In this document: positions 19,116 through 27,645 of the stretch, one piece after another
Position numbering within the stretch: position 1 is the first letter of the stretch
How the letters are laid out: each line of letters begins with the position of its first letter
Source: Bacteroidota bacterium
Lineage (GTDB): Bacteria > Bacteroidota > Rhodothermia > Rhodothermales > Bin80
Direction of reading: 5' to 3'
Assembly: GCA_026708685.1 (NCBI GenBank)
Contig: JAPOUL010000018.1
Coordinates: 1-53,420, forward strand
Length of the DNA stretch: 53,420 nucleotides
Made by a program: the position numbers and the translations under genes
Notes under the pieces: generated by a model
What the model was told of the DNA's origin: nothing
Database searches by the model: none
Seen by the model: only the letters and a program-made list of their open reading frames with translations

Positions 19116-19787
19116 ATGATTCAAACCCACTTTGCCAGTCTGTCTCACGACATGAAAACACCCCTCAGTGCAATCGCACTCTATAATGACCGGATACGGA
19201 GCATGAAATTGGATGACCCCGAACGCCATGCATGTCATGAAGTCATTGCAGATCAAATTGACCGGCTTGTGCACATCACACGTAGTGTACTTGAACATAA
19301 CGGTCCATCAGTAGGGGATGATTATGTTGACCTTACGGCATTACTCCTTGACACCGTATCAATCTATGAAAAACTGCATCCAGAGTATACCTTCGTGCTC
19401 CTTGCATCCGAAGAGCTGCCGCTGATCAGAGGAGATGGACCAGCTCTGGGCCGCGTGTTAACCAACCTCCTTGATAATGCGATTGCATACAGTCAGCCCA
19501 CTCAAATCGTGATTGCCGCTGAGCTGCAGTCCGAAGGGCTTCAGCTCCGAGTAAGGGATCGGGGTTGCGGGATTCCCGTCCAAACACTGCCCCATGTCTT
19601 CAAGCCTCATTTTCGAGGGAACTCCACAGTTCCCGGCAGCGGTATGGGGCTTGCGATTGTTCAGGACATCATTCATGCTCACGGTGGACGTATCGAAATC
19701 GCCAGCACGGCTGGAGTCGGAACCGTGATCCGCATTATTCTTCCCAAGAACCTCTTCATCAAGACCAATCATGAACTATACATCTAG
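19116..19787 (+). CDS. Sensorless histidine kinase
   Basis: A 223-residue kinase consisting only of the core. The H-box SHDMKTPLSAI carries the phospho-acceptor His11, and the N-box is LTNLLDNAIAYS. The G1 box is RDRGCGIP, followed by F-box FKPHFRG and G2 GSGMGLAIV. There is no membrane segment or sensor domain before the H-box, so it is a cytoplasmic kinase. Its input must come from a partner or a lost N-terminal part. It overlaps the response regulator gene by 17 bp. It should autophosphorylate His11 and pass phosphate to Asp62 of that regulator. Confidence 0.88.
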   Translation: MIQTHFASLSHDMKTPLSAIALYNDRIRSMKLDDPERHACHEVIADQIDRLVHITRSVLEHNGPSVGDDYVDLTALLLDTVSIYEKLHPEYTFVLLASEELPLIRGDGPALGRVLTNLLDNAIAYSQPTQIVIAAELQSEGLQLRVRDRGCGIPVQTLPHVFKPHFRGNSTVPGSGMGLAIVQDIIHAHGGRIEIASTAGVGTVIRIILPKNLFIKTNHELYI

Positions 19788-20499
19788 CCCAGAATTACTT
19801 TCCCGAGTGCTCATCGCCGAAGACGATGATGCAATCGCCAGAGCCATCGGACGCGTCTTTGAAAAAGAGGGGGCAGAAGTGACCATCATCAATAATGGTC
19901 ATGATGCCGCACACCTGATCCAATATGAAGATCTTCTCGATATAGCTATCGTAGATGTAACCATGCCGGGAATGAATGGAATTGCCTTGGTACAGCAGTT
20001 ACGAGAATTTGGTTGTCATCTTCCCGTGATCATCGTGTCGGGGAGTGATTCCGTTGGCGATCGCGTTCGTGGATTAGAAGCAGGAGCAGATGACTATATG
20101 GGTAAACCATTCAATGCCCATGAACTGATGACACGAGCCAAAGCCATCTGCAGGCGCATCCATTATGGCGGTAATCAACCCACGAAAATCCAAGTCGGGA
20201 AAACCATCTGTGACTTCAGAACCCGTACTGCATATCAAGATGAAACCCTCGTACACTTGACCCCACTGGAATGGGATGTTCTGCGTCATATGGCCTTCCG
20301 TAAAGGCCATGCTGTTTCCAGATCGGAATTCAATGTATGGGTCTTGAGAGTCCCACACGATTTGAAAACTCGAACCATCGATCGACATGCCTATGCACTC
20401 CGATGTAAACTGGATGAGGATCCATTACACCCCAAACATATTCTCAAGGTACATGGGGTTGGATACCGTCTGGGGGATTTTACATCCATTAACGAATGA
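19771..20499 (+). CDS. OmpR/PhoB-type response regulator
   Basis: A 242-residue regulator. The receiver domain has acidic residues EDDD (17-20), phospho-acceptor Asp62 in IAIVDVTMPG and Lys112 in YMGKPF. The C-terminal winged-helix domain (about 145-240) has LTPLEWDVLRHMAFRKGHAV and the closing RHAYALRCKL...ILKVHGVGYRL. It probably binds DNA as a dimer upstream of its target genes, quite possibly this operon. The gene overlaps the kinase upstream by 17 bp and the peptidase downstream by 4 bp. Confidence 0.9.
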   Translation: MNYTSSPELLSRVLIAEDDDAIARAIGRVFEKEGAEVTIINNGHDAAHLIQYEDLLDIAIVDVTMPGMNGIALVQQLREFGCHLPVIIVSGSDSVGDRVRGLEAGADDYMGKPFNAHELMTRAKAICRRIHYGGNQPTKIQVGKTICDFRTRTAYQDETLVHLTPLEWDVLRHMAFRKGHAVSRSEFNVWVLRVPHDLKTRTIDRHAYALRCKLDEDPLHPKHILKVHGVGYRLGDFTSINE

Positions 20500-21047
20500 G
20501 CCGGCAGCCGCTGTTCAAGCTTCTGTGTCTGGGTTGTATGGTGGTGGCGATCTTCATTGTGACGGCCCTCTGTATGAACGGTCTACCGATCAACCAGAAG
20601 AGTCTGCCTCTATTCGTGAATACATCCACATCTCTTCCCCTTGGATTCTATTACATGAAGAAGGTACAGGTTCTCAAGCGGGGAGATGTGATTCGCCTGT
20701 GTTTGCCAGAAGAAATCAGTAAATTCTCTGTTGAGCGGGGATACCTGCGTCATGGAACCTGTTCGGGAGGATCAACCCGAATTGGCAAACCCGTCCTTGC
20801 ACTGCATGGAGATACCGTTGTGGTCACCCAAAAGATGATTCACGTCAAGGGGCACCATAGTTTTAACATTCCTATCCATACACATGACCAAAGAGGAAAA
20901 CGCTTGCCGAATGCAATAGGTACGCATATCCTGAAAGAGGGCCAGTGCTTTTTGCTCAGCATACATCACAAACTGAGTTACGACAGCAGATATTATGGTC
21001 CGATTCCATGTGGAGTTTCACCTTATTCTATTCTGGAAAAGTTGTGA
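20496..21047 (+). CDS. TraF-like conjugative transfer peptidase (S26 family)
   Basis: A 183-residue protein with one N-terminal membrane span (about 9-27). The family signature NTSTSLPLGFYY (42-53) carries the catalytic Ser, and Lys98 in IGKPVLALHGDTVVV is the expected general base. SYDSRYYGPIP near the end is also typical of TraF-type members. In RP4-type conjugation TraF processes and cyclises the TrbC pilin, so this enzyme should act on a transferred-element pilin in the inner membrane. No TrbC gene is visible in the window. It begins in an ATGA overlap with the response regulator and ends in a GTGA overlap with the ATPase gene. Confidence 0.82.
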   Translation: MSRQPLFKLLCLGCMVVAIFIVTALCMNGLPINQKSLPLFVNTSTSLPLGFYYMKKVQVLKRGDVIRLCLPEEISKFSVERGYLRHGTCSGGSTRIGKPVLALHGDTVVVTQKMIHVKGHHSFNIPIHTHDQRGKRLPNAIGTHILKEGQCFLLSIHHKLSYDSRYYGPIPCGVSPYSILEKL

Positions 21048-22024
21048 ATTCAAAGCGACTGACTGGCTTGATCCGACAGTATCTTAGTGATGAAGTACTT
21101 GATCTCATTCAGAATCCAACGATTGAAGAGATCTACATCAATCCAGATGGGTTCGTGCGTACCATCACAGCATCTGGAGAAAGAGTCTTCACCGCCATCC
21201 ATTTAATTCCACAAAATGTGGAGGCCTTTCTTCGTATGATCGCATCTCTGACCTCCAATCGATTTGACCGCAAACATCCTTCTTTATCCGCTGCGATCTC
21301 ACAGGTGGATCTTGGCAAGTGCCGGATTCAAGGATTTATTCCCCCAATAACATCTGCACCAGCATTGAATCTCCGCAAACCATGTCGCATCATTCCCACG
21401 CTGCGTGACTATGTGGACGATGCCATGTTAACCCAAGAGGAGTATTTAATCCTGATCCATGCGATCAAGTCACGACAGAACATCTTGGTTGCAGGCCCTA
21501 CGGGTAGTGGAAAAACAACGCTCTGTAATGCAATCCTGAAAGCCATTGTTGAATCGTTTCCTCAAGAGCGTGTTGTTATACTTGAAGATACTTCTGAACT
21601 TGCCGTAGAATCTACAGATTCTCTTCAACTGTTAACGACCCCAGAGATTGGGATGGCTGAATTATTAAAATTTAGCCTCCGTGCCACACCGAACCGAATT
21701 ATTGTTGGTGAAGTGCGTGATGGCTCCGCCAAGGATCTTCTTGATGCATGGATCACTGGACATCCCGGTGGATGTGCTACGGTTCATGGTGAAGATGTCG
21801 GCAAAGCCTTGCAGAGACTGAGTGACCTTGCCCGCGTGGGAGCCCATGGCATTGATCAGCATCATCTTGTATTGCAGGCTGTGCACATAGTGGTTGTAAT
21901 TGCTGGCTTTGGTAAAGCACGCCGTGTGCGGCACATTGCAAAAGTGACTGGCCGCAGTCGGGAAGGCTTTCTCCTTGAAGATTTGAACAGTCCATTCATT
22001 GAGTACTCTCAGGATAGGAATTAA
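21044..22024 (+). CDS. trbB: TrbB/VirB11-family conjugation ATPase
   Basis: A 326-residue secretion ATPase. An N-terminal domain (LIRQYLSDEVLDLIQNPTIE, EIYINPDGFV) precedes the RecA core with Walker A GPTGSGKTT, the Asp box VVILEDTSEL and Walker B IIVGEVRDGSAKDLLDAW. The His box GGCATVHG follows. It would power pilus assembly or substrate transfer in a type IV secretion system. I chose the GTG at 21044, whose GTGA overlaps the upstream stop. A longer reading from 20945 would overlap the peptidase by 103 bp and adds non-homologous residues. No other trb genes follow: the next genes are on the opposite strand. Confidence 0.82.
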   Translation: MNSKRLTGLIRQYLSDEVLDLIQNPTIEEIYINPDGFVRTITASGERVFTAIHLIPQNVEAFLRMIASLTSNRFDRKHPSLSAAISQVDLGKCRIQGFIPPITSAPALNLRKPCRIIPTLRDYVDDAMLTQEEYLILIHAIKSRQNILVAGPTGSGKTTLCNAILKAIVESFPQERVVILEDTSELAVESTDSLQLLTTPEIGMAELLKFSLRATPNRIIVGEVRDGSAKDLLDAWITGHPGGCATVHGEDVGKALQRLSDLARVGAHGIDQHHLVLQAVHIVVVIAGFGKARRVRHIAKVTGRSREGFLLEDLNSPFIEYSQDRN

Positions 22025-22164
22025 GTAGATGAAATCTGTTTAGCGTCTATGACTTTCTCCGTCTTCTATTGGTGAGTCAGAATCATTCATGGAAGAGGAG
22101 ATGAGGATGGCTGGCTCTAAGAAATGTTCATCCATCCATGATTGACGGTTATGTAGCATAGAGC

Positions 22165-22202
22165 AAAAAAAATGGGGTACCCGCATGAGCAGGTACCCCA
22201 TT
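22165..22202 (-). terminator. Rho-independent terminator of the SusCD operon
   Basis: A perfect 11-bp inverted repeat (AATGGGGTACC ... GGTACCCCATT) with a 10-base loop at 22171-22202. On the minus strand it is followed by a run of T (the A run at 22165-22172). It lies about 20 bp beyond the susD-like stop codon. Confidence 0.85.
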
Positions 22203-22222
22203 CAATCAACCAACAACAAAAC

Positions 22223-23758
22223 TTATTTATCCCACCACATACGTGTAGTGAATTCGTCCGGCCCCTGAGCAGAGATAGCCGCAGCGTAATTCGTAGGATT
22301 GGCCACTGCTTCATTTTCACGATACCTCAGACGACGTGGAATTTGCCCTCCTGCCTGATTACCGGGGAAGTTGATCGGTGTAAGTTCTGGGAATCCCGTT
22401 CGACGATAGTTAGCATAAGCTTCATACTCATTGAGTAAGACAGCCGCCCAGATCTGTTCATTGATCACCTGCAACCCTTTTGAAGCGTCATATGGATTGG
22501 CAGCTAAATATGCATCAATATCATCACTTGCAATGGCAGCTGCATCCCCATACATGGCTAAATACTCCATGGCAGCACGAACACCATTCGCATAATGCGT
22601 TGCGGCATCACCGCTGTGCCATCCGCGTACAGCGGCTTCTGCCTTGAGAAGCTCAACCTCAGCGTAGGTCATCAAGAACATAGGATCATCCACATCCTTG
22701 ATCACATCATTGGGAACCATGTACACATTCATTCCACAAAGTTCATCATCATCTTCTGTCTGACATGGAACCCAACTGGAGTGATTTTCTATGCCAAAAT
22801 CGGCATTTGAGCCACCCGTGACTCTGCCATTGGGCATTCCAACTGCATCGGCACCAGGAATAGGAGTCTGTCCATAGACAAAGAGCCGTGGGTCATCATG
22901 GTCAAGCATCCAATTTACGAAAAATTCACTCATTCGAGGAGAACCATCGGTTGCGAAGACTTCACCATTTCCATTCCTTGTGTTGGGGGGAGCACCATGC
23001 GGAACGTAAGCAATATCGTCATTACTCTCCATGGTTCCTCCAGCAATGGCTTTTTGAACCCAGCTTTGTGCAGCACCAGGATCAACCTTAACGAGGCGCA
23101 TCCCCAAGCGGAGCATGAGGGAGTTGGCTAATTTCCTCCATTGATCAACATCTCCCCCATACATCAGATCTCCATCACCAAACGTAGGGTTACTGGCATT
23201 GAGTCCAGTAGCAGCCGCTTCCAATCGAGCAAGCATATCTGGATAAATAAAGGACTGTGCATCATAGACAGGCTGAGTAATCCCCTCCGTGAAACCTTTC
23301 CCTGCCTGAGAATATGGAATATCACCGTAGAGATCCGTCAGTCGATGATAGCCAATGACAGCAATGATGTTGGTGATATGATGCATGTTTGCCATTTCAG
23401 GATCCTCAGCGGTTTGAACCAGAAGATCCTCAATGTTCTTAACCGCATTTTCATAGTAGCGATCCCACAATGCTGCAGAATAGGATCCAACATATCCATA
23501 CTTATCACCAGCCCAGAATCCAGGTAAAGTAGCAAAGTGCTGAATCATCGTAGAACTGTAGATCAGATTTGTTCGCCAGTTTTCATAACGCCCACCACTG
23601 GTAAGGAGTTGGATATAGGTGAGCTTAAAATCCGGGTTGATCTGATCGGCCTGCGTTGGGTTGACATTCATTTCCTCAAAGCCAGAATCACAGGAGGCAA
23701 TTAGGATAGAACAAGTCAACACAACGGCAAATAATGAAAGTCGTTTTAATTGAGTCAT
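22223..23758 (-). CDS. SusD/RagB-family outer-membrane nutrient-binding lipoprotein
   Basis: A 511-residue lipoprotein with lipobox LIASC (Cys23) and the early sequence FEEMNVNPTQ. It has the helical, TPR-like body typical of SusD homologues (VIGYHRLTDLYGDIPYSQAG, NSLMLRLGMRLV, YAEVELLKAEAAVRGW, INEQIWAAVLLNEYEAYANY). It sits at the cell surface and closes over the partner TonB-dependent channel, capturing an oligomeric nutrient. The gene follows its SusC partner by 28 bp and ends in a strong terminator. No degradative enzyme lies beside it, so the substrate (glycan or peptide) cannot be told. The sequence resembles the SusD-like subfamily often not linked to polysaccharides. Confidence 0.9.
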   Translation of the reverse strand: MTQLKRLSLFAVVLTCSILIASCDSGFEEMNVNPTQADQINPDFKLTYIQLLTSGGRYENWRTNLIYSSTMIQHFATLPGFWAGDKYGYVGSYSAALWDRYYENAVKNIEDLLVQTAEDPEMANMHHITNIIAVIGYHRLTDLYGDIPYSQAGKGFTEGITQPVYDAQSFIYPDMLARLEAAATGLNASNPTFGDGDLMYGGDVDQWRKLANSLMLRLGMRLVKVDPGAAQSWVQKAIAGGTMESNDDIAYVPHGAPPNTRNGNGEVFATDGSPRMSEFFVNWMLDHDDPRLFVYGQTPIPGADAVGMPNGRVTGGSNADFGIENHSSWVPCQTEDDDELCGMNVYMVPNDVIKDVDDPMFLMTYAEVELLKAEAAVRGWHSGDAATHYANGVRAAMEYLAMYGDAAAIASDDIDAYLAANPYDASKGLQVINEQIWAAVLLNEYEAYANYRRTGFPELTPINFPGNQAGGQIPRRLRYRENEAVANPTNYAAAISAQGPDEFTTRMWWDK

Positions 23759-23786
23759 TTTAGTATAGTTGTCTATTTGTCAGCGA

Positions 23787-26700
23787 CTAAAGCCGAACAT
23801 TTAAGTTAAATCCAATGCTTCTGGTCTGCGGAACGCCAGAATGCTCAAGTCCAATGCCCCGATTCGTGCTATTATATAGAGATTCAGGGTCAATGTTATC
23901 TACATTACTATGGATGAGCCAAAGATTTCTGGCGACCAAAGAAAGAGAAGCAAACTTGATCGGTGTGCGTGCAAACAAACGGGTTGGTAGCACATAACTC
24001 ACTTGGACTTCCCTGAGTTTAACAAAACTGGCATCATAGATGAATTCCTCACCAATCGTTCCTCCACCGATACGACTAAAGTAGTCTTGGGGATTCACCT
24101 GAACAGTATTGGGTTGTCCCTCTGGATTGACACCATCGCCCACAACATATCCGTCTTCACGACCCTGCAATGTATGTTTATGAAGTCCATTGGAATAGCC
24201 AGCACTGTTGGTGACCGAGAAGAGATCTCCACCAAAACGCAAGTCAAACAGCATATTGAAGGAGATATTCCGATAACGTAATGAACTACGAATCCCGCCA
24301 CTCACATCAGGTGAACCATTTCCTAAAATACAAAGACTTGAGGTCCGCATGGGCAACCCTTCGGCATCGTGAACAATAGGCCCTGTAGAATCACAATCAG
24401 TAGCATCATCACCAGTTGGAACATTTTGGCGTAGATATTTTCGCCCCTTAATCGTTCCATAAGGTTCTCCAACATCGGCAGTGACAAAATTTCCGCGATG
24501 ACGGCTCTCGCCTAACACCAGAGAAGTTTGTCCTTCAACGAGATCAACAACTTGATTACGATTACGTGACAGGTTGAAATCTAAATTCCAACGCAAGTCA
24601 CCCTGACGCACAGGAGTTGTTGTCAGAAGAACTTCAATTCCTTCATTGGTAATCTCACCAGCATTAATGACTTGACTGAAAAATCCAGATGAGTTAGAGA
24701 TGGTTGTTGATAAGATTTGATCGGTAGCAACCTCAGAATAGTAGGTTGCATCAATACCAAAACGATTGTCCATAAACCGAAAATCAACCCCAAACTCAAT
24801 CCCCGTAGTTTGCGAGGGTTTGAGGCTTGCAAGTGGAATATTACCCTGAGCAATACGGCCTTGAGGCTGACCTAAATGAGAAGCTCCGAGTGTATAGGTA
24901 AGTGCCAACTGATATGGATTGGTATCTCCACCCACCTGAGCCCATGAACCACGGATTTTGGCAAAACTAATAAACTGTGGCATGTTGAGAGCATCCGTAA
25001 GTACGACACTGACCCCAATGGAGGGATAAAAGTAACTGTTATTCTCCACAGGAAGAGTAGAGGACCAGTCATTTCGGGCCGTCATGGTAAGATAGAGCCA
25101 CTCATTATAGGCAATCTCGGCTGATCCATAAAGTGAATTGATTTGCTTTTCACTATAACCGAAACCATAATTTCGAGAATTTACATTCGTGACAACTTCA
25201 AGGCCAGGTACACTGTAATCTCTACCGTTGAGGTTGAGATCTTCACGCTCTCGCCATAGGATGTTTCCACCAGCGGTAGCCTGAATCCCGACGGAACTCG
25301 TGAGTTGACGGTCAACTGTCAATAATAGATCGGTATTAATCTCAGTAATTTTGATTTCAGATTCATTCTGAGATCCATTGCGTTGATAAGCAGTGCCCCA
25401 CGGAGTCAACTGAGTGCGCCGAGTGGAGTAGGTATCTCCACCAAAACGCCCCCTGAGTTGAATGCCTTCAGCAAATTGATATCCAAGAGATAAAAATCCA
25501 ATGAGGCGTAGGTCTGTGTCCGAGTTCTTATACTGATGAGCTGCCCAGTATGGATTCTGCTGAAAACCGTTCCCAAATAGACCACGGTGAAGCTCACGGC
25601 CATCAACATCCTGTCCATACTCGGTACAGTCGGGTTCCTCAGGTGGACATTTCATAGATGTAACATCAATATTCCGGGCTAATTGGAAGACTGAGTAGTT
25701 GGCATTTCCAGGGGAATCGCTGAGCCGAGGACGATTGATTACAAATTCGCGAATCACATTGATCTTTGCATCAGCAGTTAATCGTGGACCGAATTTAGAG
25801 GATCCGCGCAGTGAAACGGTGGATCGTGTGATTCCAGAATTTGGGCTTACTCCATCATTCTGCAAATGAGACAATCCAATTCTTAACGAACTAACATCAT
25901 TAGCAGTCGTCAGTGCTAAACTATTGGTCGTGGTAAGTCCAGTATTGTAAAATGAGGTCACTGGGTCAGATGCTAAAGCATAGGGTTGCATAGATCCATC
26001 CCAACTGATGGTTTCAGCTCCGTCAAATCTGGGTCCCCAAGAAACATCCGCGGTTGAAAGAGCCTCATCCACAGATGTGGGTTTCGCACCACGAGTTCCT
26101 TGACCATATTCGTTTTGCCAATCCGTCTTGACGAGGACATTTTCAAAAGTAGTATTACTTGAAAATTCAATACCCAATCCGAGTCCGGGTGTAGCACGTT
26201 TGGTTGTAATCAGGATGACACCATTTTTGGCACGAGTCCCGTAGAGTGCAGCAGCTGATGGACCTTTAAGAACGGTAATTTTATCAATATCGTCGGGATT
26301 AATGGAACCGATTCCATCTCCGCCATCGCTACCTCCCCACATTCCAGCACTCCCAAGGGTTGTATTATCAATGGGAACGCCATCTACCACATAAAGAGGC
26401 TGACTGTCTTCACCAAGAGAGGATGCTCCACGAATGATCACTCGGCTAGATCCTGCGGGGCCAGTGGCAGGCTTGGTAACGACGACACCAGCTACCTTGC
26501 CTGAGAGTGAATTTGCAACGTTATTCTCCCGGGATTCTCGTAAATCCTCACCACCGATTTCGGTAACCGAATATCCCAGTGCACGCTCTTTACGCTCAAT
26601 TCCACCAGCAGTCACAACCACTTCTTCTAGCAATCCGGTATCCTCTTCTAAAGAAATGGTCAAATTATCTTGCCCCTCAATGTCCACTGTTTGACTCAGG

Positions 26701-26963
26701 AAGCCAACAAATGTAACTGTAATAGAGGCATCGGGGCTTGAAACTTCCAAAATAAAGGTGCCATCCGCATCCGTAGCCGTACCATTTAAGGTTCCTGTTT
26801 CGACGACAGAAGCACCAGGCAAGGGTTCATTGTCTGCAACAGACATCACGGTGCCCGAGACAACATGCTCCTGTGCATGTACGAACTCAACTGCCATGAC
26901 GGACAAGCTTAAAAGCATGCAGAAACTGCATACGCTAAACTTTGTGAGTAAGCATTTTAGCAT
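23787..26963 (-). CDS. SusC/RagA-family TonB-dependent outer-membrane transporter
   Basis: A 1058-residue TonB-linked porin. It has a signal peptide ending near VHA, then a carboxypeptidase-regulatory-like domain (about 33-115; VSGTVMSVADNEPLPGASV). The plug domain (ALGYSVTEIGGEDLRES, VRVIIRGASSL-type motif, PLYVVDGVPIDN, ITVLKGPSAAALYGTRAKNG) and a beta-barrel end in a typical aromatic-poor terminal strand (SIGFNLNVRL). It imports the ligand captured by the SusD-like lipoprotein using TonB energy. It is the first gene of the operon, with 680 bp of upstream DNA before the divergent korA gene. Confidence 0.93.
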   Translation of the reverse strand: MLKCLLTKFSVCSFCMLLSLSVMAVEFVHAQEHVVSGTVMSVADNEPLPGASVVETGTLNGTATDADGTFILEVSSPDASITVTFVGFLSQTVDIEGQDNLTISLEEDTGLLEEVVVTAGGIERKERALGYSVTEIGGEDLRESRENNVANSLSGKVAGVVVTKPATGPAGSSRVIIRGASSLGEDSQPLYVVDGVPIDNTTLGSAGMWGGSDGGDGIGSINPDDIDKITVLKGPSAAALYGTRAKNGVILITTKRATPGLGLGIEFSSNTTFENVLVKTDWQNEYGQGTRGAKPTSVDEALSTADVSWGPRFDGAETISWDGSMQPYALASDPVTSFYNTGLTTTNSLALTTANDVSSLRIGLSHLQNDGVSPNSGITRSTVSLRGSSKFGPRLTADAKINVIREFVINRPRLSDSPGNANYSVFQLARNIDVTSMKCPPEEPDCTEYGQDVDGRELHRGLFGNGFQQNPYWAAHQYKNSDTDLRLIGFLSLGYQFAEGIQLRGRFGGDTYSTRRTQLTPWGTAYQRNGSQNESEIKITEINTDLLLTVDRQLTSSVGIQATAGGNILWREREDLNLNGRDYSVPGLEVVTNVNSRNYGFGYSEKQINSLYGSAEIAYNEWLYLTMTARNDWSSTLPVENNSYFYPSIGVSVVLTDALNMPQFISFAKIRGSWAQVGGDTNPYQLALTYTLGASHLGQPQGRIAQGNIPLASLKPSQTTGIEFGVDFRFMDNRFGIDATYYSEVATDQILSTTISNSSGFFSQVINAGEITNEGIEVLLTTTPVRQGDLRWNLDFNLSRNRNQVVDLVEGQTSLVLGESRHRGNFVTADVGEPYGTIKGRKYLRQNVPTGDDATDCDSTGPIVHDAEGLPMRTSSLCILGNGSPDVSGGIRSSLRYRNISFNMLFDLRFGGDLFSVTNSAGYSNGLHKHTLQGREDGYVVGDGVNPEGQPNTVQVNPQDYFSRIGGGTIGEEFIYDASFVKLREVQVSYVLPTRLFARTPIKFASLSLVARNLWLIHSNVDNIDPESLYNSTNRGIGLEHSGVPQTRSIGFNLNVRL

Positions 26964-27645
26964 AGTATTAAAGTGTTAGTTATGGTTATTATGAAGAAAG
27001 CACATCAACCAAAGATAATGCACACGTTAATCCACAATTAAGTGAAAAACCAAGAGATGAAAGAGACAAGTTTATGTGATCAATCACTAAAGGTAGAAAC
27101 ATTCTCAATCATTGAATCAAGTTACAAGAATAAGGTCTTACGTGGTCAGATGCGTTAACAAGTAATGAAAGAACTTGTTTCATGGAAGCCCTTTCATAAG
27201 TCTTGAATATACTAAGATACGAAAATTTCCTAAAACATGTATGTACTGAAATAATCTGCTATCACCCAGCCCCCGTTAACCGTATCGTTCAAGAGTGATT
27301 CAGAAATTCCATCAAACACCGTCTACAAATCTAATGATGATTATCGTATCGTAGGATTGCAAATTGATGACGGTGACTCACACACGAAAGATCTTATCAA
27401 GATCAGGTGCAACCTGAGTGAAAAAGTAGGATGAGTTGATGACCCACAATATATACTCAAATAGTCAATGAAGGAAATCGTATCCAATACATCCAAAGCA
27501 TGGTGACTGGTTTATGCTTTGGAGTCTGTAATTAACATACTTGACTCGTGGAGAGTCATCAAGTGTTGGACAACTCCTGCGTTAGGAGGTTCACTGCATG
27601 ACAGAAACTGCAACACGATAACACACAGAGGGTTGAACTGCATCA
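26964..27645. other. Divergent intergenic region between SusCD and korAB
   Basis: About 680 bp without a credible gene. It must contain the promoters of the two divergent operons. I cannot point to reliable promoter boxes, operators or a riboswitch. Confidence 0.5.

Noticed and set aside
18856..19119. 87-residue open frame overlapping the histidine kinase start in ATGA
   Set aside because: The first 18 residues look coding-like (YRIVFRAKAQLS) but the rest has no protein-like pattern; it may be a frameshifted DNA-binding protein, too weak to list as a gene.
20945..21043. Upstream start for the TrbB-like ATPase
   Set aside because: It would overlap the peptidase gene by 103 bp and the added residues are just the peptidase sequence in another frame; the GTGA overlap at 21044 is far more typical.
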